Positions 29,961-38,972 of a stretch of 64,000 nt of DNA are shown here, piece by piece (position 1 is the stretch's first letter; the number at the start of each line of letters is the position of its first letter). Made by a program: the position numbers and the translations under genes. Origin of the DNA: Microbacterium wangchenii (GTDB lineage Bacteria; Actinomycetota; Actinomycetes; Actinomycetales; Microbacteriaceae); contig NZ_CP038266.1 of assembly GCF_004564355.1 (NCBI RefSeq), positions 310,001 through 374,000 of the forward strand, read 5' to 3'. The notes under the pieces are model-generated. The model was not told where the DNA came from. It searched no databases and saw only the letters and a program-made list of their open reading frames with translations.

Positions 29961-30027
29961 CCCGGGTGTTCGTCTGTAGCCCACTTGGAGGACCCGGGCG
30001 CCCGGGATGACATCACCGACGCGTGAC
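29961..30027. repeat. dispersed repeat, copy 2
   Basis: Matches 11886-11953. The minus-strand reading encodes VGDVIPGARVLQVGYRRTPG with mostly synonymous differences from the other copy. It lies about 380 bases before the first tRNA-Ser att copy. Confidence 0.6.
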
Positions 30028-30282
30028 GGTGCGTGACTCCCTGTGCGATGCAACGGGTGACATGGGCGTACTGGTTGCCATTGATGAGGGCATCGATCTC
30101 CTGAGTAAATCGAGTAGAGATCGCTGGGCGGACTGTGCCCACACGCCGCGGGGCGGTGCGCCGGAGGAGCGCTTGACTTGTCGACGACGACTGATCCGTG
30201 GCCATGCTGATGGTGAGAATTGCCAGGCCCCGACGACGAGAGTTCTGAGGCGCGGCAGCGTGGGCAGCGGTTCCAACTTCCG

Positions 30283-30433
30283 TGGGCAGGGCTGTGGGCA
30301 AAGTTGAGGAGAGTTTGGGTGTCGCGCCGTCGAGTTCTGAAAGGTCGTCCGCCGCGCGATGACAGGCAAATCGCGCCCTTGCCAATCTCTGAAACGGAAT
30401 CCGACAAGAGTGCAAATCCCACCGTCACCGCCA
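30283..30433. repeat. right end of an integrative element, copy 1
   Basis: About 150 bases closely similar to 42301-42452, including a GTGGGCAAAG block, CTGAAAGGTCGTC, and GAAACGG.ATCCGA just before the tRNA-Ser 3' end. Both copies finish exactly at the att core, as expected for the conserved right terminus of related integrative elements. Confidence 0.75.
30408..30433 (+). repeat. tRNA-Ser 3'-end att copy 1
   Basis: A 26-bp segment equal, apart from one base (TGCAAATC for TTCAAATC), to the two other copies. It corresponds to the T arm, acceptor and CCA end of an actinobacterial tRNA-Ser (core CAAATCCCACCGTCACCGCC). No tRNA 5' half precedes it, so it is an attachment-site remnant, not a gene. 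Confidence 0.8.
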
Positions 30434-30872
30434 TTTCCCAGATCAGCGGACGTTTTCAATGGCGCTAGTCTGGGTTTGGGTAAGGTTGAGCAAGAATCCT
30501 TGGCCCAAGTCCTGCTCCCGGATTTTCCCTGAGCGGTCGGCGGACAGCCGATTTCCGCGGAACCACGCTGATCCACACCCCGAATGATGTGGGTCGCGCC
30601 GCTCCTACGGTGGGGATCGCACCCCTGTTCAGTTCGCAGTCCCGCTTCAGTGGTCAGCTTTGTCCCGGCCCCGTCGTGCAATGTGTCCTTGCTGGGGTCG
30701 TGCTCAGGCCAAGGTCGGTGCACTTGCCTCCGTCGCATCGGCGCCCTCAGAATCGCATCGTGACCCACTTCTGGCGGACCGATGCCGGCGAGTACGTTCA
30801 GATGCGTCGGCGGAGGTTGGGTATCCTCTCGAGTGGTTGTCGCCACGGAGGCCCCAACAAAGAGGACACGGC
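30434..30872. other. 439-base spacer between att copies 1 and 2
   Basis: No gene is supported. A TGAGCAAG motif shortly after att copy 1 recalls the integrase-side sequence that follows the other att copies. This may be what is left of a deleted element. Confidence 0.4.
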
Positions 30873-30898
30873 GAGTTCAAATCCCACCGTCACCGCCA
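30873..30898 (+). repeat. tRNA-Ser 3'-end att copy 2 (attL of the integrase element)
   Basis: A 26-bp exact match to copy 3 (TTCAAATCCCACCGTCACC plus flanks). Integrase-side sequence follows it, now separated by the IS insertion at 30903-32247. No tRNA body lies upstream. Confidence 0.82.
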
Positions 30899-30902
30899 TT
30901 GT

Positions 30903-30926
30903 TGAAGCGCCCTGGGTCTGATGGAG
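30903..30926 (+). repeat. IS left terminal inverted repeat
   Basis: 24 bases starting TGAAGCGCCCTGGG; pairs with the right end at 32224-32247 with three mismatches. Confidence 0.85.
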
Positions 30927-30933
30927 ACTCGCG

Positions 30934-31860
30934 CTATTTGATTCCGACCAGCAGTTCGCGGTCGGCTTGGACAGCATAGAACGCGCTTTCGAACTCCACC
31001 GGCGGGACGTCGCCGAGGTAGCCGTGGAGCCGCTGCGTGTTGTGCCAGTGCACCCATCCGAGCGTCGCGAGCTCGAGGTCCTCGACGGTCTTCCACGGTC
31101 CTTGGCGGGCAGGTCCGCGGACGAGTTCTTGTAGTAGCCGTTCACCGTCTCGGCCAGGGCATTGTCATACGAATCGCCGACGGTTCCGATCGACGGTGTC
31201 GCGCCGATCTCCGCGAGCCGTTCGCCGTAGCGAATCGAGGTGAATTGACTGCCCGCGTTGGAATGGCAGCGCAGATCAGCGTGGTGCCGGCCGCGGGACC
31301 AGCGGGCCATCTCGATCGCATCGAGCACCATCTCGGTTCGCATATGCGATGCGACCCGCCACCCCACGATCATGCGGGAGAACGCATCGACGATGAAGCA
31401 CACGTAAGCGATGCCGGCCCAGGTGGGCACGAACGTCAGATCCGTCACCCAGAGCCGGTTCGGCGCGGTCGCGGTGAACTCCCGCTTGACCAGGTCCGGG
31501 TGCCGCGCGGACGCCGGGTCCGGGCTCGTGGTCTTCACCCGCTTCGAGCGTCTGGCGCCCTCGATCCCCGCGACCCGCATCAGCCGGGCGGTCTGGTCCC
31601 GGCCGATCACGATCCCCGCCCGGCGGGCCGCCTTCCACAGTTTGCGGACCCCGTAGACGCGGTAGTTCGCCTCCCACAGCCCGACCAGCTGCGGGATCAG
31701 CTCCTCGGCCCGCACGGCCCGCGCGGACGGGATGCGGGACTTGGCGGCGTAGTAGCTGCTCGGGGCCACCTGCAGCAGCCTGCAGATGAGCTCGACTCCA
31801 AGCCGGCGACCGTCCACGACGCATCCTTGTTCGCGTCGATGAACGCGACTACTTCCGGTA
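30934..31860 (-). pseudogene. IS3-family transposase OrfB, frameshifted
   Basis: A DDE integrase-type transposase broken at two points. Near its start FIDANKDASW jumps frame to VELICRLLQVAPSSYYAAKSR, and near its end NGYYK is followed by a one-base loss, after which ELVRGPARQGPWKTVEDLELATLGW and the terminal LLVGIK lie in another frame. The first catalytic Asp is in LWVTDLTF, but the second motif reads HSNAGSQF where family members have HSDAGSQ, so the catalytic Asp is also lost. It cannot be active. Confidence 0.85.
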
Positions 31861-32193
31861 GTGGCGGTCGAGCTCCGCCCCAAAGAAAGTCGCGGCCCGC
31901 TTGAGCACCTCGTTCGCGCGGCGAAGCTCCCGGTTCTCCTGCTCCAGCTCCCGCACCCGCTGCGCTTCGCTGCTGCTCAGGCCTGGGGCGACGCCGTCGT
32001 CGATGTCGGCCTGTTTCACCCACATCCGGGCCGACTCGACCCCGTAACCCAGTTGCGTCGCGACCCGCTGCACCGTCCCCTGCGTGACCCCGAGTTCCGC
32101 GCGCAGCGTCCTCACCATCCGCACCGCAGCGGCCTTCTCCTCGCTCGAGTAGCGACGCGTCGTCGGCTTGCCCGACGCCAGTTCCTTCGGCAT
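31849..32193 (-). CDS. IS3-family transposase OrfA
   Basis: A 114-residue helix-turn-helix and leucine-zipper protein that binds the IS ends. The N-terminal HTH is RYSSEEKAAAVRMVRTLRAELGVTQGTVQRVATQLGYGVESARMWVKQ; the C-terminal coiled coil is RVRELEQENRELRRANEVLKRAATFFGAEL. The frame is intact, unlike orfB. In this family OrfA and OrfB are normally fused by programmed frameshifting; that is moot here. Confidence 0.85.
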   Translation of the reverse strand: MPKELASGKPTTRRYSSEEKAAAVRMVRTLRAELGVTQGTVQRVATQLGYGVESARMWVKQADIDDGVAPGLSSSEAQRVRELEQENRELRRANEVLKRAATFFGAELDRHYRK

Positions 32194-32223
32194 AACTCCA
32201 TCCTCGTTTCCAAGGTCAGGAGC

Positions 32224-32247
32224 CTCCAACAAACTCAGGGCGCTTCA
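32224..32247 (-). repeat. IS right terminal inverted repeat
   Basis: The complement of the left repeat with three mismatches; ends in CA followed by the TTGT duplication. Confidence 0.85.
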
Positions 32248-32252
32248 TTGTC

Positions 32253-32420
32253 GAAGCCCCGCGAGCCGTTGGAAACACTGGGGTCGCTGGGCTTCTGCCT
32301 TTGCCGAAAGCGCTTCGTGAGCAAGATTTGAGCAAGACCATTGCTTGAGCTGCAATCTAGCGGAGCCCTCGCCCGCCGGGGTCGAGCCCGGGCGGCGTGA
32401 GTGTCGGGGGCTCGCGGGTT
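32253..32420. repeat. integrase-side element end, copy 1
   Basis: About 170 bases similar to 42457-42625: a GAAGCCCCGC terminator-like arm, GAGCAAGAT..GAGCAA, TTGCTTGAGCT, and the GC-rich 3' end of the integrase gene. In both places it follows an att copy (here displaced by the IS), so it is the conserved left terminus of the element family. Confidence 0.7.
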
Positions 32421-33371
32421 GGGATATCGACAGGCCGTCCACCTTCCTGGACCCGCACGCCCGCGACGGATCGCGCGCGACTGAGAGCTTCGGCCACGTA
32501 GTCCAGGTCGTCATCGAAGAGGTCCGCGTAGGTATCCAGAGTCATCGCGGCAGAGGCGTGCCCAAGCATGCGCTGTACGGCCTTCACGTTCGCGCCCGCG
32601 CTGATCGCGAGGCTGGCGGCTGTGTGTCGGAGATCGTGAGGCGTTATTCGCGGAAACAGTGAGTCTGCCCTGACGCATCTGCGAACAGCACCCCGCGAAC
32701 CACCCGTCCCGCGAGTTGGGCAACGGGAGGTGCGTGTCGCCCTCGCCAAAGAGCAACTGCTCGGGCCGCTTGCCGTGCATTTGCAGATGGACGAGACGCT
32801 CGATGAAGTCGGGGTAGGGCACTGACCGTTTGCGGTGCTGCTTTGGGGTGCCGAAGTGGATCTCCCCATTCACCATCACAGCGTTGTCCTGTACGAACGC
32901 TCGCCGACGCTGGATGTCGATGTCTTCGACGCGGAGCCCTGTCGCTTCTCCCCAACGGAGCCCGGTGTACGCCGTGAAGTAGATGAGCGCAGGGTGGAGG
33001 GATTGCTGGGCGAGAGCGTCGACTTGCCAGTGCGTGAGGTAGACGCGCCTTTTCGGCGACTTCTTGGGTAGCTTGATACCGCGTGCCGGATTCTCGCCGA
33101 TTCGGCGATCGCGAACGGCGACATCGAGGACGGCCGCCAGCACGCCGTACGAGCGGATTGTCGTCGTGGCGCTGCGCTCCATGGAGAGTTCCGTGACCCA
33201 GGCGCGGACGTCGCTGTACCGGATCGAGTCGAGCGGTACGGCTCCCCATCGAGGGGACACGCGGACTCGCCAGGCGGACTCCAACGCATGCATAGAAGAC
33301 GGCTTCAGCACTGCAGCTTGATCCTGGAGCCACACTTCGGCGAGCTCCGCCACGGTGATCCGTGCATCCAT
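32357..33371 (-). pseudogene. tyrosine integrase with a single frameshift
   Basis: A phage-type site-specific recombinase of about 338 residues. The N-terminal core-binding domain is intact, and the catalytic Arg is in TGLRWGEATGL. The frame breaks in a GGGG run at 32681-32684 (TGG TTC GCG then one extra G). The other frame then gives ITPHDLRHTAASLAI (His-x-x-Arg), LGHAS and the nucleophile Tyr in DTYADLF. It is adjacent to att copy 2 with its 3' end facing att, as expected. One base of correction restores it, so a sequencing error is possible. Confidence 0.85.
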
Positions 33372-33402
33372 GGCACGGCAGGTGCGGAAGCAGTGGCGCT
33401 AC

Positions 33403-34920
33403 TCAGTGCCCGTCGCTGAGTCCGCCGCTGAGGCGCCCGTGGAATTGGGTGGTGGCGTCGTTCATGCCCTCGAAGGTGACGGTCTTGCCGAGGTTCTCGT
33501 ACTTGGTCTGGATTGCGTCAAGGGCGGCGACGGTGGAGGCGTCCCAGATGTGTGAGCGGGACATGTCGATGGTGACGTGGTTCGGGTCCTGGGTGTATTC
33601 GAATTGGGTGGTCAGGTCGTTGCTGGATGCGAAGAACAGCTCCCCATCGACGGTGTAGCGGGCGGCCTGCCGCTGTTCGTCAACGTGGCGGGTGACAGTC
33701 ACGAAGTGAGCGACTCGACGGGCGAAGAGGATCATCGCGGCGATAACTCCGACGCCGACTCCGATGGCGAGGTTGTGCGTCCACACCGTGATTGCGACGG
33801 TGATCACCATGACGAGAGTTTCGCTCTTGGGCATCCGCTTGAGGGTGGAGGGGCGGATGCTGTGCCAGTCAAACGTGGCGACGGAAACGACGATCATCAC
33901 GGCAACGAGCGCGGCCATGGGGATGATGGCGACGACGTCGCCGAGGACGAGGACGAGGACCAGGAGGAAAATGCCGGCGAGGAAGGTGGAGATGCGGGTG
34001 CGGGCGCCGGAGGCTTTGACGTTGATCATGGTCTGGCCGATCATGGCGCAGCCGCCCATGCCGCCGAACGCACCGGAAAGGATGTTCGCGGCGCCTTGTC
34101 CGAGGGCTTCGCGGGTCTTGCGGGAGTGGGTGTCGGTGATGTCGTCGACCAGCTTCGCCGTCATCAGCGACTCGAGCAGTCCCACGATGGCCATTGCTGC
34201 GGCGAACGGGAAGATGATGCCGAGCGTCTCCCAGGTCAGCGGAACGTTGGGCATGAACAGCTCCGGAAGGCTCTGGGGTAGGTCTCCCTGGTCACCAACG
34301 GTCGGCACGTTCAGCCCGAACACGACGGCGGCCGCGGTGAGCAGGATGATAGCGACTAGCGGCGCTGGGACGACGCGAGTCACCCGCGGCATCAGATACA
34401 TGATGAGAAGCCCGACGACCACCAACGGGTAGACCATCCAGGGAACGTCGATGAGCTGCGGGAACTGCGAGATGAAGATCAGGATCGCCAACGCGTTGAC
34501 GAAACCGACCATCACGCTGCGCGGGATGAATCTCATCAGCTTTGCCACCCCAAGCACAGCGAGGACGACCTGGATGAGGCCGCCCAGGAGGACGGTGGCG
34601 ATGAAGTAGTCCATCCCGTACTCGCGGGCTACGGGGGCGATGACCAGCGCAATTGCGCCGGTGGCGGCGGTGATCATTGCGGGGCGGCCGCCGAGGAATG
34701 CGATGGCGACGGCCATCACGAACGAGGAGAACAGGCCGACTCGGGGGTCGACGCCGGCGATGATCGAGAACGCGATTGCCTCGGGGATCAGGGCTATCGC
34801 CACCACGAGGCCGGCGAGGACCTCGCGGGTAAGGATGCGAGGGCTGCGCAGCGCCTGCAAGACAGTCGGCTCGATGCGGTAGCGGTTGGCAGGGTCTTGG
34901 GTCGGCACGACAGCGGTCAT
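33403..34920 (-). CDS. SulP-family anion transporter
   Basis: A 505-residue SLC26/SulP permease, probably for sulfate, bicarbonate or another anion. The family signature is clear in [29 protein letters not shown] and the following TM segments (10-14 in total to about residue 400). A C-terminal STAS domain follows ([20 protein letters not shown]). The ATG at 34920 follows GAAGGAG. It is divergent from a MerR-type regulator with a dyad between the two, so the pair looks like a regulated import unit carried by the element. Confidence 0.92.
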   Translation of the reverse strand: MTAVVPTQDPANRYRIEPTVLQALRSPRILTREVLAGLVVAIALIPEAIAFSIIAGVDPRVGLFSSFVMAVAIAFLGGRPAMITAATGAIALVIAPVAREYGMDYFIATVLLGGLIQVVLAVLGVAKLMRFIPRSVMVGFVNALAILIFISQFPQLIDVPWMVYPLVVVGLLIMYLMPRVTRVVPAPLVAIILLTAAAVVFGLNVPTVGDQGDLPQSLPELFMPNVPLTWETLGIIFPFAAAMAIVGLLESLMTAKLVDDITDTHSRKTREALGQGAANILSGAFGGMGGCAMIGQTMINVKASGARTRISTFLAGIFLLVLVLVLGDVVAIIPMAALVAVMIVVSVATFDWHSIRPSTLKRMPKSETLVMVITVAITVWTHNLAIGVGVGVIAAMILFARRVAHFVTVTRHVDEQRQAARYTVDGELFFASSNDLTTQFEYTQDPNHVTIDMSRSHIWDASTVAALDAIQTKYENLGKTVTFEGMNDATTQFHGRLSGGLSDGH

Positions 34921-35043
34921 GGCGCTCCTTCGAGTTCGCGGGGCAGGCTCGCGGGAAGGGCGCACCATTGCGCCAAGGACATGGTCAGAGAGGGAGGGAA
35001 GATGGAGGGCCGCGCCGGCACGTGCGGCCAGCACGAAGAGACT

Positions 35044-35058
35044 CTAACGTAACGTGAG
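35044..35058. promoter_or_regulatory. dyad between SulP and MerR genes
   Basis: CTAACGTAACGTGAG, a palindrome of form CTNACGTNACGTNAG, 24 bases before the MerR start. MerR-family proteins bind such dyads in promoter spacers, so it may serve both divergent genes. Confidence 0.55.
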
Positions 35059-35081
35059 GTTTGAACGAAACCGGAGGATCT

Positions 35082-35468
35082 ATGCCGCCCGACGACACCA
35101 TGCACATCGGCGAACTGGCCGAGCGGACCGGGCTATCGCTTCGCACTCTCCGGCACTACGACGAGATCGGGCTGCTGACCCCGTCCGACCGGACCGATGG
35201 CGGGTTTCGGCTCTACACCGCTGCCGACGAGTCCCGATTGCTGTTGATCCGACGGATGAAGCCGTTGGGGTACAGCCTTGAGCAGATGGGTGAACTGCTT
35301 GTGGTCATCGATGGTCTTGAAGCGGATCCCGCCGACGCCCTGTTGCAGGAGCGGTTGGACACCATCAAAGAGGAAGCCCTTGAGCGACGTGACCGGCTGA
35401 GGAAGCAGCTTGCCGCGGCGGAAGAGTTCGTAGATCAGCTGCACGCGCGGCAAGCCTCGCCCTATTGA
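35082..35468 (+). CDS. MerR-family regulator
   Basis: A 128-residue protein with a textbook MerR N-terminal domain: MHIGELAERTGLSLRTLRHYDEIGLLTPSDRT, then the wing GGFRLYTAAD, then a long dimerisation helix rich in charge (ERLDTIKEEALERRDRLRKQL). No cysteines are present, so it does not sense metals by the usual Cys ligands. The ATG at 35082 follows CGGAGG. It probably controls the divergent SulP transporter. Confidence 0.9.
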   Translation: MPPDDTMHIGELAERTGLSLRTLRHYDEIGLLTPSDRTDGGFRLYTAADESRLLLIRRMKPLGYSLEQMGELLVVIDGLEADPADALLQERLDTIKEEALERRDRLRKQLAAAEEFVDQLHARQASPY

Positions 35469-36052
35469 GTCACCGCGGCATCTCAGCCGGGGTGCTCGCT
35501 TTCGCCGCGTTGGGGTCGCTGTTCTGAGAGTGCTATAGCGCGCCGGGAAATGTCCCGCTCCCCCTCGCGGGCAGCGATCCACGCGCCTGCAGACAGAACG
35601 GCAATTTTCGGCGAAAACCCCAGATCACCCGCGGATTATTGTGTCATGGAGCAACCGCGCGAGGGGACGTTGCTCGCGCGCTGATGGATGTCATAGAACG
35701 TCAGCTTGGGGGCGACGGCGTCGCAAGACGTGCCGCGTCTGACGGCCAGGCGTAGGCAACCGCGTTGATGCGGCTCCGATGCGGCACGGAGCTGTCTACC
35801 GGCGGATATGTCGGCCCTAGGTTGACTTCTTCCAGTAGAAGCGCGTTTGCGGGCCCTTACGGGCGGGTGTAGAAGTGCGCGGCGCCGTTCGCAGCAACCC
35901 GATCTCCGTTATGGCGCCCCGTTTTGCGGTGGGGAATCAACGTCTCATCCACCAGCACCCGTGCCGCGTATGCTCGGGATATCCCGACACCTTCGGGGGA
36001 TACGAGCACACCGTGGGTGCGAGGACAACCTCCTCGCGGAGAGGGGGCGACT
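35469..36052. other. gene-poor stretch
   Basis: No gene is firmly supported. A minus-strand frame ending at 35857 has protein-like sequence (RVLVDETLIPHRKTGRHNGD) but no start signal or known family. It is left as a possible remnant. Confidence 0.35.
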
Positions 36053-36373
36053 ATGGGCAAATTGCGTTACGGCGGCACGTCCGACTCGTTCACGATCGAG
36101 GACCGGACTCTCGCTCACGTAAAAGTCGTGATCACCACCAAGCTTCGGCGTGGCGAAAGCTTTACCCTGTCGTGGCGTCACTCTGATGACCAGCCCGTCG
36201 GCCGCACCACTTTGTGGATGCATCCGTCGATACCGGTCAGGTTCGAGTTCGACAACCCGGAACCTGAGGCTCTGAGTGGCCGATGGTTGAAGTCTCTCGC
36301 CGAATCCGCGAACTCCTCCGGCGGACTCATGCTCATCCCCGAGCCCAGCGACTCCTCCCACGACCAAGCGTAA
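36053..36373 (+). CDS. DUF7882-type small protein, paralogue A
   Basis: A 106-residue member of a Microbacteriaceae family (MGKLRYGG start, DRTLAHVKVVITTKLRRGESFTLSW core, TLWMHPSIPVRFEF, ANSSGGL end) now called DUF7882. Relatives are often mislabelled as ATP-dependent ligase. Two paralogues lie at 37310 and 38572. GAGAGGGGG precedes the ATG. The function is unknown; the soluble beta-rich pattern and strict size are conserved. Confidence 0.82.
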   Translation: MGKLRYGGTSDSFTIEDRTLAHVKVVITTKLRRGESFTLSWRHSDDQPVGRTTLWMHPSIPVRFEFDNPEPEALSGRWLKSLAESANSSGGLMLIPEPSDSSHDQA

Positions 36374-36688
36374 TCACGTCGGTCGCCAGCCGGGCGCTGG
36401 TGGCACCGGGGCGACGTTCGCGGCGAGACGGAATAGTTCCGAGGCGACGACCTCTTCGCCGTCCAGCGTGAGGGGAATCTGCGGCTCTGTCCGGACCGCT
36501 ACCAAGTCAGCGTGCGCGCCGATCCGCGCCCATGCGGTGCCAGCTTGCCCGTCGAGCATCACTGGGAAGGTCACCGTCTGGGTGCGCCCACAGTCCGTGA
36601 GCACTCGGGCATATTCGAGTAACGCGTCCGCGATCGAATCACTGGTGAGGAGTCTCGCGCCACCGAGAAAGATGTCGAACAAGGGCAT
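36374..36688 (-). CDS. small hypothetical protein
   Basis: A 104-residue protein (MPLFDIFLGGARLLTSDSIADALLEYARVL start) with a strong GGGAGGAGG ribosome-binding site. It is convergent and directly abuts the DUF7882 paralogue A. No family is recognised; sequence such as PQIPLTLDGEEVVASELFRLAANV suggests a compact folded domain. It is part of the cluster of small genes from 36 to 39.3 kb. Confidence 0.65.
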   Translation of the reverse strand: MPLFDIFLGGARLLTSDSIADALLEYARVLTDCGRTQTVTFPVMLDGQAGTAWARIGAHADLVAVRTEPQIPLTLDGEEVVASELFRLAANVAPVPPAPGWRPT

Positions 36689-36731
36689 CCTCCTCCCTGT
36701 CGTCGGGGACGCCCGTGAATGCCGCTCATAG

Positions 36732-36872
36732 TTATCTCCCGGCCGCACTCTGCTGAGGGCCTTGACCCTGCACCGTGCACAGGGTATCCGGGTGGGTTTC
36801 GACGTGGTCGACGGACTTGGCCTGCAAGAAGTAGCACAGCGCTGCTATCAACAGCAGCGCGACCGAGCGCAT
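36732..36872 (-). CDS. possible 46-residue secreted or membrane peptide
   Basis: An ATG preceded by AGAGG opens a short frame starting MRSVALLLIAALCYFLQAKS, a good single membrane or signal segment, then a short polar tail. The stop lies 43 bases before the start of the next small gene on the same strand. It is too short to be certain, but position, start signal and hydrophobic profile agree. Confidence 0.4.
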   Translation of the reverse strand: MRSVALLLIAALCYFLQAKSVDHVETHPDTLCTVQGQGPQQSAAGR

Positions 36873-36994
36873 TGACCTCTATAGATCCGCGTGTAGAGGA
36901 ACTCGCTTTTGCTGCGGGCGAAGCGTAGATTGCGCAGATCGGTTTGCTGCGGGTCCTCCCTTGGTGAACGACGTCACCCGAGGTGAGGCAGCAT

Positions 36995-37273
36995 ATGAGA
37001 CGCGACACGGTGATCATCGGTGACAACAGGTTTGTCCTCGCGCAAGGGCACGACATCGAGGCAGTGAAAGCCGCTACGGTTGCCGCGCTGCGCGCGAACG
37101 GCGATCTCGTCGACTTGGTGGTGCTCGGTAACCGCGAAGTGTCGGTTCTTGTGTCCCCCGGCCTTGCGGTTGTGTTCACCTCAGAAGTCATCGGGACAGA
37201 CGCGGAGGACAGCCGCGACACTGGTGACCTTCACGCACCTTTCGCCTCGCTCAGCGACTACGAATACATGTAA
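36995..37273 (+). CDS. small protein, family B, paralogue 1
   Basis: A 92-residue protein with pattern VIIGDNRFVLAQGHDIEAVKAATVAALRANGDLVDLVVLGNREVSVLVSPG. A clear paralogue lies at 38973-39251 (LLAQGQDLDVL..., FVDFIVVGNRAVAVLVSP). Both sit next to DUF7882 paralogues, so the two families probably act together. GAGGTGAGG precedes the ATG at 36995. No function is known to me. Confidence 0.72.
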   Translation: MRRDTVIIGDNRFVLAQGHDIEAVKAATVAALRANGDLVDLVVLGNREVSVLVSPGLAVVFTSEVIGTDAEDSRDTGDLHAPFASLSDYEYM

Positions 37274-37309
37274 GGCGCGGGCGGCGCTGCCCGCTCTGAT
37301 CGCGGAGGG

Positions 37310-37651
37310 TCAGGCTAGGTCGGCGCTCTGTGAACCCAAGGCCGCCGCCGACACGCCTTCGGGTTCGCGGATGATGTACAGGCCGGTCTGCTGGTTGGCG
37401 GTGTAGGCGAGGGCATCCAGCCAGGCGGGGTTGATCTGCGGGGTCCGGCTCCCGTGGTACTTGAACTGCATCGGCGTATGTGGATTGAGCCACACGGACC
37501 GGCGGCCGCCGCCGACACTGGTGTCTTCCTTCCAGGTGAAGAAGAAGCATTCGCGACGGCGGAGCTTGGTGCCGATCACGACTTGCAGGTGCGCCAAGAG
37601 GCGGTCTTCAAGCTCGATCTTGGCGGTGTTGTCGTAGATGAACTGACCCAT
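37310..37651 (-). CDS. DUF7882-type small protein, paralogue B
   Basis: A 113-residue paralogue of the 36053 gene: MGQFIYDN start, LLAHLQVVIGTKLRRRECFFFTWKED, SVWLNPHTPMQFKYHG, ANQQTGLYII. GGAGGG precedes the ATG. It is convergent with the family-B gene at 36995. It is closer to paralogue C than to A in the FFFTWKED and NPxWL segments, which suggests local duplication. Confidence 0.8.
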   Translation of the reverse strand: MGQFIYDNTAKIELEDRLLAHLQVVIGTKLRRRECFFFTWKEDTSVGGGRRSVWLNPHTPMQFKYHGSRTPQINPAWLDALAYTANQQTGLYIIREPEGVSAAALGSQSADLA

Positions 37652-37863
37652 CTGACCCTCCGGTCAGACACGTGAGCAGGCGACGGATACTTCCAGGGGT
37701 GGGAATCGAGGGGCGCACGCCTGCAGCCGCGTCGGTTGATTCCCCACCGTCCTCGCTCTCACCGTGGATGTCAACTGCGCACGACGTCGGGCACGGCGCA
37801 ATGTGGTGGGATCCGCTCGGTGGGGGTTCCACGCGTCACCCGAACGCCCCGGGGTCTCGCGCG

Positions 37864-38043
37864 CTAATCGTTCACGCACGCGAGCGCATCAGCCAGTCGA
37901 CCCGACGCGGCTTCCGCCAGGTCCAGGGTAGGGAACGGGCCGTCGCCGGGAAGGTCGGTGAAGATGTCTGTGTCGTAGTCGTGCTCGAGGTGGTACGCGA
38001 CGCCCCCCTCGGGACGAGTCGCGGCAACGACGTAGATGTTCAC
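37864..38043 (-). CDS. 59-residue small protein coupled to the DUF2188-like gene
   Basis: A short acidic protein starting with GTG (VNIYVVAATRPEGGVAYHLE) and ending DALACVND. Its start overlaps the upstream stop as GTGA, the arrangement of translational coupling. The content (YHLEHDYDTDIFTDLPGDGPF) looks like a real folded polypeptide. No family is recognised. Confidence 0.6.
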   Translation of the reverse strand: MNIYVVAATRPEGGVAYHLEHDYDTDIFTDLPGDGPFPTLDLAEAASGRLADALACVND

Positions 38044-38315
38044 GGCTTCGTTCTCTTGACCCGGGTGCCACGATTGAAGGTGTGCACGGCGCCGGCGGCA
38101 TCCGGCTGCGTCACACCTCCGCGACGGGAACTCTCCGGGTGCGGTGCCCGGTTGCTCTCGACCAGTTGGTGAGTGCCGAGGACCATCGCCAGGACTTCGC
38201 CCGCGCGAACGGCCTCACGCTTGGTGGCGAAGTAGCGGGTATGCGCCGGGCTTCCTTCCACTGAGACCCGCCAACGGCCACCCTCGTAGCCGGTGTGAAC
38301 GTCGAGCGCGCTCAT
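38040..38315 (-). CDS. DUF2188-like small protein
   Basis: A 91-residue protein whose first half, GGRWRVSVEGSPAHTRYFATKREAVRAGEVLA, matches the DUF2188 pattern (Trp-x-Val followed by a Thr-Lys-x-Glu-Ala helix). The C-terminal 35 residues are basic and disordered. It is followed by the coupled 59-residue gene. The role is unknown. Confidence 0.68.
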   Translation of the reverse strand: MSALDVHTGYEGGRWRVSVEGSPAHTRYFATKREAVRAGEVLAMVLGTHQLVESNRAPHPESSRRGGVTQPDAAGAVHTFNRGTRVKRTKP

Positions 38316-38571
38316 GGCGTGGTCACCGAGCGGCAGGGCGTGCCATGACGAGCGGATCGGGCCCTTGCCACGGTAGAGCTGACGCGGGAAAACATCGGCC
38401 GTCTCCTTGCTTCATTCTCGGAGGGCCACCGTGCCGCCATTGCGTCGTAAAGGTTTGGGGCTTGACAGCTAGCCCTTCCTCGGCACACACGGTGGGCATC
38501 GCAAGAGGGGCACCTCCGGGGTGCCGGCGAGGCCGTCAGGATGAGGGAGCTTCCGGTCCTCTGCTTGCAGA

Positions 38572-38904
38572 TCAGCCGTAGAGGACGCGGTCGGCTTCCT
38601 TTTCGGTCGGCTGAGGTTCGCTGATGATGTAGAGCCCGCTGGGAGAATTCGCCGCCGTGGTGAGCACTTCCAGCCACGCCCGGTTGATCTGCGGTTGCCG
38701 GTTCCCGCTGAACTTAAAGATCAGCGAGGCTTCAGGGTGGATCCACAGAGACGTGCGGCCACTGCCCACGCTGACATCTTCCTTCCAGGTGAAGAAAAAC
38801 GGCTCAGATCGGCGGAGCTTGGTTCCGATCACGATCTGAAGGTGCGCGAGTAGCCGATCCTCGAAAGTGGCGCTGACCTGCGTGTTGTAAGAGAACTTAC
38901 CCAT
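38572..38904 (-). CDS. DUF7882-type small protein, paralogue C
   Basis: A 110-residue third paralogue: MGKFSYNT start, DRLLAHLQIVIGTKLRRSEPFFFTWKED, SLWIHPEASLIFKF, NRAWLEVLTTAANSPSGLYII. A GAGAG motif precedes the ATG. It lies just downstream of a family-B gene on the same strand, so the two may be one transcript. Confidence 0.8.
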   Translation of the reverse strand: MGKFSYNTQVSATFEDRLLAHLQIVIGTKLRRSEPFFFTWKEDVSVGSGRTSLWIHPEASLIFKFSGNRQPQINRAWLEVLTTAANSPSGLYIISEPQPTEKEADRVLYG

Positions 38905-38972
38905 GTTGCTCTCAAATCTCGTGCGCGCAGCGCGCGACGGTTGATGTTGTTGTTGCGGTCGACATGGCGGGC

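Larger units (their letters stand above)
30903..32247 (-). mobile_element. decayed IS3-family insertion sequence
   Basis: A 1345-bp element with 24-bp terminal inverted repeats (TGAAGCGCCCTG at both ends; 21 of 24 positions match), beginning TG and ending CA, flanked by a 4-base target duplication TTGT (30899-30902 and 32248-32251). It contains orfA and a broken orfB on the minus strand. It landed four bases after att copy 2, splitting att from the integrase-side repeat. Confidence 0.88.

Noticed and set aside
29834..30846. Open frames across the att copies 1 and 2
   Set aside because: They read through the att repeats and element ends with no start signal or domain; only the short dispersed repeat within them shows signs of coding.
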